A stretch of DNA of 64,000 nt from JBBSBY01 sp038250835 (GTDB lineage: Bacteria > Desulfobacterota > Desulfomonilia > Desulfomonilales > Desulfomonilaceae). The stretch covers positions 18,764-82,763 of the forward strand of contig JBBSBY010000005.1 in assembly GCA_038250835.1 (NCBI GenBank), in the 5' to 3' direction. Under the pieces are notes generated by a model. That model saw only the letters and a program-made list of their open reading frames with translations, made no database searches and was not told the origin of the DNA. Within the stretch, counting starts at the first letter, position 1. Each line of letters starts with the position of its first letter. A program made the position numbers and the translations under genes. Of the stretch, positions 9,062 to 17,176 are shown piece by piece.

Positions 9062-10393
9062 ATGGGTCTACCCGCACTTCCAACTGTCACCGATCCGGGA
9101 CTGGATCGGACTGCGGATCTTCTCACCCGAGAACACATAAAAGAGGTTATAGACCGGGTCATAGATAAAGAAACCGCAGCTAGATTTCGCACGTACCTCA
9201 ACACCTGCGTCCACTGCGGCCTGTGCTCAGATGCTTGTCACTGGTTTCTCTCGAATGACCGCGACCCCAGGTTTTCCCCTGTGGGCAAAGTCAAACAAAC
9301 CTTATGGGAGATGCTGAAACGAAAGGGTAACGTGGACGCCTCTTTCATCAGGGAGTGCTCCAGGATCTCGCAAACGGAATGCAACGTCTGTCGGCGATGC
9401 AGCATGTATTGTCCTTTTGGTATCGACATTGCGTATCTCCTGCTCGTTGTAAGGCGTATTTGCCACGAGTGCGGTATGGTTCCGCAATTTCTACAGGATA
9501 CGGTCAACAGCCATTCGGTCACCATGAACCAAATGTGGGTTAAGCCCGATGAATGGATCGATACTCTCCAGTGGCAGGAAGAGGAGGCCAGGTCCGAGAT
9601 CAAAACGGCCCGGATACCGCTGGATAAGGAAGGCGCTGATGTCTTCTATTCCATTATTGCGCCGGAACCCAAGATCTTAGCCCAATTGATTGGGAACATG
9701 GCCCAGATTATGGCGGTGGCCAAAATGGACTGGACCATGCCCTCCTTGGATGGATGGGACAACAGCAACATGCCCATGTACTCCGGGGACTTTGAAACTA
9801 TGGGACGGGTGGAGAGAGTCCACCACGAGGCCGCCCTGCGACTGAAATCAAAGAGGATCGTAATGGGAGAATGCGGCCACGCGTTTCGAGGCGCGGTTTA
9901 CGACGGCCCAAAGTGGCTGAGTTGGAAACAGCCTCCTATACCGCTCATCCACGCAGTGGAATTTTACCACGAGCTAATCACCACGGGTAAAATTAAAATA
10001 GCGCATAAGTACCAGGAGTCTGTGACGGTCCAGGAACCCTGCAATATAGTGCGTGCGCGAGGTTTGGGCCAAAAGCTGAGGGAAATCATTCAAGCCACTT
10101 GTGAGGATTTCAGGCCCCCCGAGCCCAGTTTCGAGCATAACTATTGTTGCGGCGCGGGAGGAGGCGTGATCAACTGCGGACCTCCCTGGAAGGTTTCCCG
10201 AGTAAAAGGAAACAGGGTTAAAGCCGAACAGTTGGCGGCAACGGGCGCTCACGTTGTAATTACTCCTTGTCACAATTGTCATAGCGGCATTGAGGATATC
10301 ATCAGCGGCTACAAACTGGGCCAGCACGTCAAATTCTTCAGTGAAATTCTGGTCGAGGTCATGGAAGTGCCCGATGAGCTTAGGGCTCAGTAG
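9062..10393 (+). CDS. hmcF: CCG-domain 4Fe-4S protein (HdrD-like), HmcF/TmcB
   Basis: A 443-residue cytoplasmic iron-sulfur protein. Two ferredoxin-type clusters (CVHCGLCSDAC and CNVCRRCSMYCP) are followed by CCG-domain ligands: EPCN, CCGAGGG and TPCHNC in the C-terminal half, with a degenerate first copy around GECGHAFRG. HdrD, DsrK, HmcF and TmcB share this plan; the CCG site binds the special 4Fe-4S centre of heterodisulfide-type chemistry. The ATG at 9062 is chosen over 9044 because GGAGG lies 6-7 nt upstream of it. It follows the cytochrome b gene and precedes the 16-heme cytochrome, as a cytoplasmic arm of the same complex. Confidence 0.85.
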   Translation: MGLPALPTVTDPGLDRTADLLTREHIKEVIDRVIDKETAARFRTYLNTCVHCGLCSDACHWFLSNDRDPRFSPVGKVKQTLWEMLKRKGNVDASFIRECSRISQTECNVCRRCSMYCPFGIDIAYLLLVVRRICHECGMVPQFLQDTVNSHSVTMNQMWVKPDEWIDTLQWQEEEARSEIKTARIPLDKEGADVFYSIIAPEPKILAQLIGNMAQIMAVAKMDWTMPSLDGWDNSNMPMYSGDFETMGRVERVHHEAALRLKSKRIVMGECGHAFRGAVYDGPKWLSWKQPPIPLIHAVEFYHELITTGKIKIAHKYQESVTVQEPCNIVRARGLGQKLREIIQATCEDFRPPEPSFEHNYCCGAGGGVINCGPPWKVSRVKGNRVKAEQLAATGAHVVITPCHNCHSGIEDIISGYKLGQHVKFFSEILVEVMEVPDELRAQ

Positions 10394-10436
10394 ATTTGCT
10401 GAAACCGAAAGTACGCCTCCAAACGAGGAGTGGATT

Positions 10437-12245
10437 ATGCGACGCAGAAGTAGAATAGTTTTAGTTATCATGGTGGGAGTGATCCTCGTTATTGCTTCCG
10501 GAAGGATTGAGCCTAGCCACTCCGAGGCGCTTGCCGGTATATCGCCTCCGGGCGGCGCTCCACTTCCTCTCATTATAGAGACACCGACAGGAGAAGCCGG
10601 CAGGGAAAGACCTCCGGTGGCCTTTGACCACGACAGACACGCAAAAGCCCTCAATCAGAAGAAAATGGAAGACTGCCGCGTTTGTCATCAAATGAAGGCG
10701 AAGGACGGGAGATTATCGAATCCCGATGTGGCGGTTTTCAAGTTCCCCAAGGAAGCTTTTGACGAGACTGACAAGACCGCTACCATGACGGCATATCACG
10801 AAGGATGCGTTGGCTGTCATCAAAAGCGCGCGAAAGAAGGTAAGTCCAGCGGGCCTGCAATAGGGCTTTGTGGAAAGTGCCATGTGAAAAAACCTGAAGT
10901 CTCGAAAGTCGCTTGGAGTTGGAAACCTATTTTTAATTACGCCCAACACGCAAAGCATGTCACGGCGTTGGATAAAATGCAGGATTTCAAGCAATTGCTG
11001 GTCGCGGGCAGTGTTGAAGTGGTTGAGCCTGCCGTCGAAACCGACAAGTGTCAACTCTGCCATCATTCCTACGACAAAGACGCAAAGAAACTTATATACA
11101 AGAAGGACTCCGCAAATTCTTGCGGCGCCTGCCACAAAGCTCGTGATGAAAACAATGCCCGGTCGTTGCAGAAAGTGGCCCATGCCGCGTGCATCGGGTG
11201 CCATATGAAATTGGCCGACAAGGCGAAAACCACGCAGACCGGTGGAGAAATGAAAACCGTCTCCGTTGGAGCAAAGCAACAATTTGGCCCCATCGAATGT
11301 TCCGGTTGCCACGGAAAACATGAAAAGCTCACTCAGGATCAAATTGCGCAAATTCCCCGGCTCTTGAGAGGCCAGAAGGATGTGATGGATGTGGCCCTCA
11401 ATGATCCGGAGACTTCAAGAATGAAGGTGGTCCCTTACAATCATAAGGCTCACGAGCCACGCACTCAATTCTGTAATAGCTGTCACCATCATTCCTTGGA
11501 GAAATGCTCAACATGTCACACCAAGATGGGATCGCCCAAAGGCGGCGGGGTAACTTTTGAGAGGGCCTTTCACAAGGCGTCATCAAAACAGGCCTGCGCA
11601 GGATGCCACAACGTAGCTAAGCAGGATCTGAAGTGCGCAGGATGCCATCGAACCGACGAGGATAAACTGTCTCAAAACTCTTGCCCATTATGTCATCGCG
11701 GGCCTTCCAACGGTCAGCCGACTGATGCGCCTCCGGCGTCCATAGTATTCGACAAAGATAAGGTTCCGGAAAAACTTCAGCTCAAATCTCTGGAAAAAGA
11801 GTTTAAGCCCGCAGATTTTCCGCACCAAAAGATCGTGACGAAATTGACAGTCATCTCCAATGGGAGTTCTTTGGCGAGGGTGTTCCATTCAGCGCGAGGC
11901 GATGAGATTCTCTGCAGCGGATGCCACCACAAGAGCGATCCCGGCGCCGTACAGGCCAAGAAAGTCCCCCGATGCCAAAGCTGTCACGGCACGCCTTTCG
12001 AGCCCGGCGCTTTGGGCAAACCCGGCATTTTGGCCGCTTATCATCGTCAATGCATGGGCTGTCATGAGGCAATGCGTCAGAAACCGGCCCCACAGGACTG
12101 CGTAAAATGCCACGCTGCCAAAGACGCCGCCACGGCTAACAAGGCCGTTTTGGAGAGGCTCGGAAAGCTTGAAAATAAAGAGGGGTCGCAGGTTGGCGCC
12201 GTAGCCCCCGGCATAGACGCCCATCATAAGCCGCCGGCGCAATAG
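10437..12245 (+). CDS. hmcA: High-molecular-weight 16-heme cytochrome c, HmcA
   Basis: A 602-residue secreted cytochrome with an arginine-rich signal peptide (RRRSRIVLVIMVGVILV). I count exactly 16 CxxCH motifs, from CRVCH near residue 82 to CVKCH near 555, matching the 16 hemes of Desulfovibrio HmcA. Histidine-rich stretches such as CHHHS and additional FDHDRH/FPHQK segments provide distal ligands. The ATG at 10437 is the one followed by the signal peptide and preceded by AACGAGGAG; the frame is open further upstream but without sense. It receives electrons from periplasmic hydrogenase or formate dehydrogenase via c3-type cytochromes and feeds the membrane module (known for the family). Confidence 0.93.
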   Translation: MRRRSRIVLVIMVGVILVIASGRIEPSHSEALAGISPPGGAPLPLIIETPTGEAGRERPPVAFDHDRHAKALNQKKMEDCRVCHQMKAKDGRLSNPDVAVFKFPKEAFDETDKTATMTAYHEGCVGCHQKRAKEGKSSGPAIGLCGKCHVKKPEVSKVAWSWKPIFNYAQHAKHVTALDKMQDFKQLLVAGSVEVVEPAVETDKCQLCHHSYDKDAKKLIYKKDSANSCGACHKARDENNARSLQKVAHAACIGCHMKLADKAKTTQTGGEMKTVSVGAKQQFGPIECSGCHGKHEKLTQDQIAQIPRLLRGQKDVMDVALNDPETSRMKVVPYNHKAHEPRTQFCNSCHHHSLEKCSTCHTKMGSPKGGGVTFERAFHKASSKQACAGCHNVAKQDLKCAGCHRTDEDKLSQNSCPLCHRGPSNGQPTDAPPASIVFDKDKVPEKLQLKSLEKEFKPADFPHQKIVTKLTVISNGSSLARVFHSARGDEILCSGCHHKSDPGAVQAKKVPRCQSCHGTPFEPGALGKPGILAAYHRQCMGCHEAMRQKPAPQDCVKCHAAKDAATANKAVLERLGKLENKEGSQVGAVAPGIDAHHKPPAQ

Positions 12246-12343
12246 TCGGTAGCCGGTCGGCTTGGATAGAACCGGCGGGGTCTCTCCCTTTTTAACGGGC
12301 AAGGTCCCGCAACCGCTGTGACGATCAATGTAAGGAGAAAGAA

Positions 12344-12466
12344 ATGCCCAATATCCTGCACGAATTCTATACTTATACAAAAGGGATGGAATACCTTGTG
12401 GTAATTCTCTACCTTATACTTTTTATCTCTTTTTGGCGATTTTTGACGTACAGGGAAAAGGATTGA
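12344..12466 (+). CDS. hmcD: Small single-helix membrane subunit HmcD
   Basis: A 40-residue protein beginning MPNILHEFYTYTKGMEYL, with one membrane helix (VVILYLILFISFWRFL) and a charged tail (TYREKD). TAAGGAG lies 6-7 nt before the ATG, so translation is well supported despite its size. In Desulfovibrio hmc operons a similarly tiny membrane protein, HmcD, is encoded beside HmcC and HmcB, as it is here. The YTKG-x-EY-x-x segment is the part that resembles it, from memory; the assignment otherwise rests on position, size and topology. Confidence 0.75.
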   Translation: MPNILHEFYTYTKGMEYLVVILYLILFISFWRFLTYREKD

Positions 12467-12621
12467 ATCGAACGTCCATAGGACTTCCGTTGAACTTATC
12501 TCAGCCGCGCCTCACGTGAGTCAATCTGAGAATGGTTCCTTAAAGTCCAGCCGCGCGGAATAGCGCTTTGGGATCGGCGCTCGGCGCCCCGGAAGGTCCA
12601 TGTCTAATAGGAGAGAGTCTT

Positions 12622-13557
12622 ATGCAAACAAATAGGAGAGACTTTTTAAGAATACTCGCCGGCGCGGGCCTCGGATCTCTTGCGTGGGAGTCGCCGGCCT
12701 CTGCCGACGTAACCGCTCTGCCGGGCTATCCGGATCAATACGGCGTGCTGGTGGATACCACGGTATGTATCGGTTGTCGGAGATGCGAATGGGCATGCAA
12801 GGAATGGAATAAGTTGCCCAATCAGAAATCTCTCAAAGAATACGACGACGACAAGTCTGTTTTTCAAAAAGTTCGGCGAACCCATGCCGATTCCTATACG
12901 GTAGTGAATCGTTTCGAGAATCCAAAAGACTCGTCCAAGCCGATCTACGTGAAAAAACAATGCATGCACTGTTACGAACCCGGGTGCGCCTCATCTTGCT
13001 TTGTAAAAGCTTTTACCAAAAGGCCCATTGGTCCCGTAACCTATGACGCCTCACTTTGCGTGGGGTGCAGATACTGCATGGCGGCCTGCCCCTTTGATGT
13101 GCCGGCCTATCAATACTATGATCCCTGGACGCCTCAAGTCACAAAATGCACCTTCTGCTTCGATCGGATCAGGACGGAAGGTCAAGTTCCCGCATGTGTA
13201 TCAATATGTCCCGTGGAAACCATGACCTTTGGCCGAAGAACCGATCTCATCGATCTCGGGCATAAGAAAATCCGGGACAATCCTGGAAGATATGTGAACC
13301 ATGTGTATGGGGAGAACGAAGTTGGCGGAACGAGCTGGCTGTATCTCTCCGCCGTTCCTTTCGAAAAGATCGGCTTTCGAACTGATCTCGGGACTACCCC
13401 GATTCCTAGTTACGGCAAACCTTTTCTCTCTCTGGTGTCTCCGGTGTTCATAGTCGTCCCGGCGCTTGCCATGGGATTTTACAGCTTCAAGAAGAGAAGA
13501 GACCAACTGGCGGAAGAGGATATCAAGAAGGCTCTTGAGAAAAAGGAGGAGAAATAA
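12622..13557 (+). CDS. hmcB: Tat-exported, membrane-anchored 4Fe-4S protein HmcB
   Basis: A 311-residue DmsB/HybA-type ferredoxin subunit. A twin-arginine signal (TNRRDFLRI) is followed by four cluster motifs: CIGCRRCEWAC, CMHCYEPGCASSC, CVGCRYCMAACP and CTFCFDRIRTEG..ACVSICP. A C-terminal helix (VSPVFIVVPALAMGFYSF) anchors it to the periplasmic face. The start at 12622 has AGGAGAG upstream and directly yields the Tat motif; the frame from 12568 does not. Its stop overlaps the next start (TAATG), so translation of HmcB and HmcC is coupled. It should carry electrons between HmcA and the NrfD-like HmcC. Confidence 0.9.
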   Translation: MQTNRRDFLRILAGAGLGSLAWESPASADVTALPGYPDQYGVLVDTTVCIGCRRCEWACKEWNKLPNQKSLKEYDDDKSVFQKVRRTHADSYTVVNRFENPKDSSKPIYVKKQCMHCYEPGCASSCFVKAFTKRPIGPVTYDASLCVGCRYCMAACPFDVPAYQYYDPWTPQVTKCTFCFDRIRTEGQVPACVSICPVETMTFGRRTDLIDLGHKKIRDNPGRYVNHVYGENEVGGTSWLYLSAVPFEKIGFRTDLGTTPIPSYGKPFLSLVSPVFIVVPALAMGFYSFKKRRDQLAEEDIKKALEKKEEK

Positions 13558-14792
13558 TGGACGCCACCTCTAACACTGCTGAATTCAAGCCCACATGGGT
13601 TCAGGAGAAGCTCCTCCTCGGCATGACCTGGAAGGAATACCTCAGGAGCAACTACACTCCCTTCAATGCGGTTGTGGCGATGATTTTGATCGTAGGAATA
13701 CCGGTTATTTTCTACCGTCTAATCTATGGACTCGGGCCGTCCACGAATCTCACCGATAATAATCCATGGGGAATCTGGATCGGCTTCGATATGCTGTGCG
13801 GCGTGGCGCTTGCCGCCGGAGGATTTGTAATCGGCACCGCTGTTCACCTTTTGGGAATGAGAGAATACTCGTTTCTATTTCGACCCGCGGTGTTGACGGG
13901 TTTTCTCGGATATCTCTTCGCCATTCTGGCATTAACCTTAGATCTTGGACGATACTACCGGATACCATATCCCATGGTAGTATCCTGGGGCGTCAACTCG
14001 ATCCTCTTCCTTGTGGCATGGCATGTGGCCTTATATCTGACCTGTCAACTTGTGGAGTGGTGTCCGGCCATTTTCGAGTGGCTTAACATGAAAAAAGCGC
14101 GCAAAGCATTCATCAAATTAACTCTAGCCGCCACTATTTTTGGTGTTTGCCTCTCAATGTTGCATCAGTCCGCGCTGGGATCCCTATTTCTACTAATGCC
14201 CGGGAAGTTGCACCCGCTCTGGTACTCAGAATACATACCGCTGTGGTTCTTCATGTCGGCGGTAGTAGGTGGGCTGGCCATGACCATAATTGAGAGCGCC
14301 GCTTCTCACAAGGTCTTTTCCGAACAAGTAAAGCACCATGATCCCGCTCATCTGGACCGGGTAACTCTTGGTCTGGCAAAGGCCTCTTCCGTGGCGCTCT
14401 TTGCTTATTTTTTTATGAAAGTGATTGGTCTCGCGCACGGAAATAACTGGCATTATCTGACCACAGGGTATGGATATCTTTACCTCGTAGAGGTTATCGG
14501 ATTTGTGCTCATTCCCGCATTTTTGTTTATGTATGCGGTACAGAATTCGTCTACGCGTTTGGTGAGGTGGACTGCGATCGTGGCTGTCCTGGGAATCGTG
14601 TTCAACAGGCTTAACCACTCTGTAATAGCGTATAATTGGCGCCTGCCGTGGGAGTATCGTTATGTTCCCTCTTGGATGGAGGTGGTCGTCACTATCAGCG
14701 TGGTTACCATTGGAATACTGACGTTTCGTTGGATCATGAACAGAATGCCGATTCTCTACGAACATCCGGATTTCGAGCCGGAACACCACTGA
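13557..14792 (+). CDS. hmcC: NrfD/PsrC-family integral membrane quinone-interacting subunit HmcC
   Basis: A 411-residue polytopic protein with about ten hydrophobic helices. NrfD-family signs include NPWGIWIGFDMLCGVALAAGGF near the N-terminus and the H/R-bearing helix 'GMREYSFLFRPAVLTGFLGY'. Subunits of this family (NrfD, PsrC, HybB, HmcC, QrcD) bind menaquinone or pass charge across the membrane without a cofactor of their own. It overlaps hmcB by one base and is the last structural gene of the complex before the regulatory genes at 14816 and 15272. Confidence 0.9.
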   Translation: MDATSNTAEFKPTWVQEKLLLGMTWKEYLRSNYTPFNAVVAMILIVGIPVIFYRLIYGLGPSTNLTDNNPWGIWIGFDMLCGVALAAGGFVIGTAVHLLGMREYSFLFRPAVLTGFLGYLFAILALTLDLGRYYRIPYPMVVSWGVNSILFLVAWHVALYLTCQLVEWCPAIFEWLNMKKARKAFIKLTLAATIFGVCLSMLHQSALGSLFLLMPGKLHPLWYSEYIPLWFFMSAVVGGLAMTIIESAASHKVFSEQVKHHDPAHLDRVTLGLAKASSVALFAYFFMKVIGLAHGNNWHYLTTGYGYLYLVEVIGFVLIPAFLFMYAVQNSSTRLVRWTAIVAVLGIVFNRLNHSVIAYNWRLPWEYRYVPSWMEVVVTISVVTIGILTFRWIMNRMPILYEHPDFEPEHH

Positions 14793-14815
14793 CGGTAGTT
14801 TGAAAGGAGGAGACC

Positions 14816-15169
14816 ATGCCCAAGAAGATTATGGTGGTGGACGACGAGCCCCATCTAGTGAAGTATTTGACGTCCTTTCTTGAAGATAGTGGATACGAGA
14901 CCTGCTCCGCTTCAAACGGAGAGGAAGCTTTCGACGTCCTTCAACGCGAAAAGCCCGATCTGGTGACTCTTGATCTCCAGATGCCCAACGAAACGGGGAC
15001 TCGTTTCTATCGTAATATGACCAAGACTAAGGAGTTCAAAAACGTCCCGGTGATCATTATTAGTGGTCTCCCGGGGCGGCACCTTGCCGTGACCAAACCC
15101 GTCGGGGTATTCGAAAAACCGATTGACAGGGAAGCCTTATTGGCTACCATCAAAAAAACCTTTGAATAG
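14816..15169 (+). CDS. Single-domain response regulator at the end of the hmc operon
   Basis: A 117-residue receiver with VVDDEP, phospho-aspartate in TLDLQMPNETG, serine in IISG and lysine in EKPIDRE. AAAGGAGG lies 7 nt before the ATG. It resembles the receiver at 4065 in the acceptor-site segment (LDLxMPxxTGxxxYRxM) and probably arose from the same ancestor. No DNA-binding domain is present. A kinase follows after 102 bp. In Desulfovibrio vulgaris the hmc operon also ends with regulatory genes (rrf1, a receiver protein, and rrf2); only the rrf1-like element has a counterpart here. Confidence 0.88.
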   Translation: MPKKIMVVDDEPHLVKYLTSFLEDSGYETCSASNGEEAFDVLQREKPDLVTLDLQMPNETGTRFYRNMTKTKEFKNVPVIIISGLPGRHLAVTKPVGVFEKPIDREALLATIKKTFE

Positions 15170-15271
15170 ATTCCGGCGGATCGATAAGCTCTCGCTGTCG
15201 GTATCCGATGAATTGGCGTGACCGCTATTTTCGACATTGAGAGTTTCATGGCGCCTTCCCAGAGGTGATAA

Positions 15272-16354
15272 ATGACACCGATACCCTTGACTGACAAGCA
15301 ATACCGGCGACTTTTGGACGCTCTGCCGTGCTACGTAACTCTGCTGGACAAGGATTTTCGCGTGTATTGGGCAAATGCGCTCGCGCTCCGGGACTTTGGC
15401 CCCCAATTGGCGCAGGAATGTCACGTCTTCTATGGTTTGGATAAATCCCGATGCACGGAATGCCCTGTGCAAAAGACCTTTGAGGATGGCCGGGTTCACT
15501 CCAAGGAGATGCTGCTCACCACAAGAGAGGGCGGACGTGTGCAGGCCCTGATCAATTCATCCCCCGTAATGAACGGTAACGGAGATGTGGCGGCGGTAGT
15601 GGAGATGGGGGTCAACATCACTTCGGTAAAGGAGATGCAACGACAATTGATCCTTCTGGGGGAAACCGTCGCCGGCATGGCCCACAGTATCAAGAATATC
15701 ATGATGGGATTGGAGGGAGGTATTTACGTCGTGAACAAAGGTCTCGAGGCCAAGAACCAAGCAGATATAAAAGACGGCTGGGAGATGGTTCTGTTCAACT
15801 TCGATAAAATTTCTCACATCGTGAAAGACATCCTATACTGTTCCAGGGCGCGTGTTCCCAATTTTCAAATCGTGCAGCCCAACGAAATCATCGAGCAGAT
15901 CTACGCTCTTTTCAAGGATACCGCCGCACGTTACGCAATTGAGCTGAAGTTGGATCTCGATTCCAATCTTGCGGAAGCCGTTGTAGATCCATCGGCAATG
16001 CACACCGTGGTCTCGAATCTCGTCTCCAACGCTCTCGACGCATGCAAGATGGACATTTGGAAGGACACCCACCTAGTTGAACTTCGGAGCCGGCAGGGAC
16101 CTGAAGGCGCTACCGTGATCGAAGTGGCTGATAACGGAGTCGGCATTGATAAAGAACTCAAGAACCATGTCTTTGAAGAATACTTCTCGTCCAAAGGGGA
16201 CCACGGGACGGGATTAGGTCTGATGGTGACCCAGAAGGCGCTTCGGGAGCACGGAGGAACCATCACTTTCAGATCCAGACCGGGTCAAGGCACCACGTTT
16301 GTGGCTACGTTTCCTCAAAGAGAGGCGCCGGTGGAGTTAACGGAGCCCATATGA
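15272..16354 (+). CDS. Soluble PAS histidine kinase of the hmc operon
   Basis: A 360-residue kinase with no membrane segment. An N-terminal PAS domain contains a Cys cluster (CHVFYGLDKSRCTECP) that could bind an iron-sulfur centre or heme. The dimerisation box reads MAHSIKNIMMGLEGGIYVV, very close to the box of the kinase at 4521 (LAHGIKNILQGLEGGVYVV). N, G1 and G2 boxes of the ATPase follow (SNLVSNALDAC, DNGVGID, GTGLGL). The shared unusual box indicates duplication or cross-talk between the two kinases. AGAGGTGAT precedes the ATG. Expected role: cytoplasmic redox input to one or both receiver proteins. Confidence 0.87.
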   Translation: MTPIPLTDKQYRRLLDALPCYVTLLDKDFRVYWANALALRDFGPQLAQECHVFYGLDKSRCTECPVQKTFEDGRVHSKEMLLTTREGGRVQALINSSPVMNGNGDVAAVVEMGVNITSVKEMQRQLILLGETVAGMAHSIKNIMMGLEGGIYVVNKGLEAKNQADIKDGWEMVLFNFDKISHIVKDILYCSRARVPNFQIVQPNEIIEQIYALFKDTAARYAIELKLDLDSNLAEAVVDPSAMHTVVSNLVSNALDACKMDIWKDTHLVELRSRQGPEGATVIEVADNGVGIDKELKNHVFEEYFSSKGDHGTGLGLMVTQKALREHGGTITFRSRPGQGTTFVATFPQREAPVELTEPI

Positions 16355-16485
16355 TTGCGATTTCAAGGAGGTAAGGCCATATCGCAGGCGCCATAGGCAG
16401 CCGATAGCCGTTGTTTGTTGATTTTGTAGCGCAGCGGCCATAATTTGGAATAACATGCCGCCCATTTCCAGGAAAGGAATCAGCC

Positions 16486-17013
16486 ATGGAATACAAGGGG
16501 ATCGATGGGCCGGTTTTTTCGCGCAGGGCTTTGAGTCCGCCTATTATCAACTCCTCAATGGCAAACGAATTTGGCCTCAAAGCCTCATGCTCGATGGAAC
16601 CAGGCCAGTATGTCGGACTTGAAACAGGCGCTAATGTGAAACTCCGACTATTATTGAACCACGGTAAAAGAAAAATAACCTGCCATGGGGTAATCGATTG
16701 GATTAAGTTCGACGAGTCAAGAGGCAAGCACTACATCGGATTTGGAAGCTTGTCGTTGAGCGACAAGGAATTCCATATCTTGGAAAGGAATTTCGTCGAA
16801 GAGCCGGATGAGCCCGTAGAGTTCGTTCAAAAGATCAGGGAAAAGGCGCGAGACGTAGAGAGCGCCGTAGCGCTGGATGAAGCGGCAGAGATCATGCGGC
16901 ACAAAGCCGTGAACTTTCCCGTGAGCGTTATAGACGCTATCGAGGCCGCGCGTGGAGATACTCCCTTTTCTGCATTCGTAGTAGACGCTGTGCGGACATA
17001 CCTCGACAAGTGA
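16486..17013 (+). CDS. PilZ-like protein with a C-terminal ribbon-helix-helix-like segment
   Basis: A 175-residue protein that I do not firmly recognise. Residues about 15-105 resemble a PilZ domain (N-terminal SRR segment, GLKASCSMEPGQYV, beta strands ending HYIGFGSLSLSD). The last 35 residues (VNFPVSVIDAIEAARGDTPF then SAFVVDAVRTYLD) look like a CopG/MetJ ribbon-helix-helix: a strand followed by two helices with the S-x-F-x-x-D-A-V-x-x-YL pattern. If both parts are right this would couple c-di-GMP binding to DNA binding. It is the last co-directional gene behind the hmc kinase, with AGGAAAGGA before the ATG. Confidence 0.5.
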   Translation: MEYKGIDGPVFSRRALSPPIINSSMANEFGLKASCSMEPGQYVGLETGANVKLRLLLNHGKRKITCHGVIDWIKFDESRGKHYIGFGSLSLSDKEFHILERNFVEEPDEPVEFVQKIREKARDVESAVALDEAAEIMRHKAVNFPVSVIDAIEAARGDTPFSAFVVDAVRTYLDK

Positions 17014-17093
17014 AGAGCTTAGCATTAAAGCACGTCAGCCTGGATAACTGTGCGAGGAACATTGTGGAGCGAATATCTATTGGTTTGTATTTC

Positions 17094-17133
17094 AACGACA
17101 TTAACCCCTAAATCACCCTTGTCAGGGGGACTT
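17094..17133. repeat. Dispersed hairpin repeat, family A (copy 1)
   Basis: GACATTAACCCCTAAATCACCCTTGTCAGGGGG in its degenerate form; the hairpin core is CCCT-TGTC-AGGG followed by GACTTC. It lies between the convergent genes ending at 17013 and 17177 and could terminate transcription from both sides. Related copies are at 33184, 33307, 46191 and 51761. Confidence 0.7.
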
Positions 17134-17176
17134 CAGAAGCCGGCATCACAACGGCGCCGGGCGGTCTTTGAAATGC

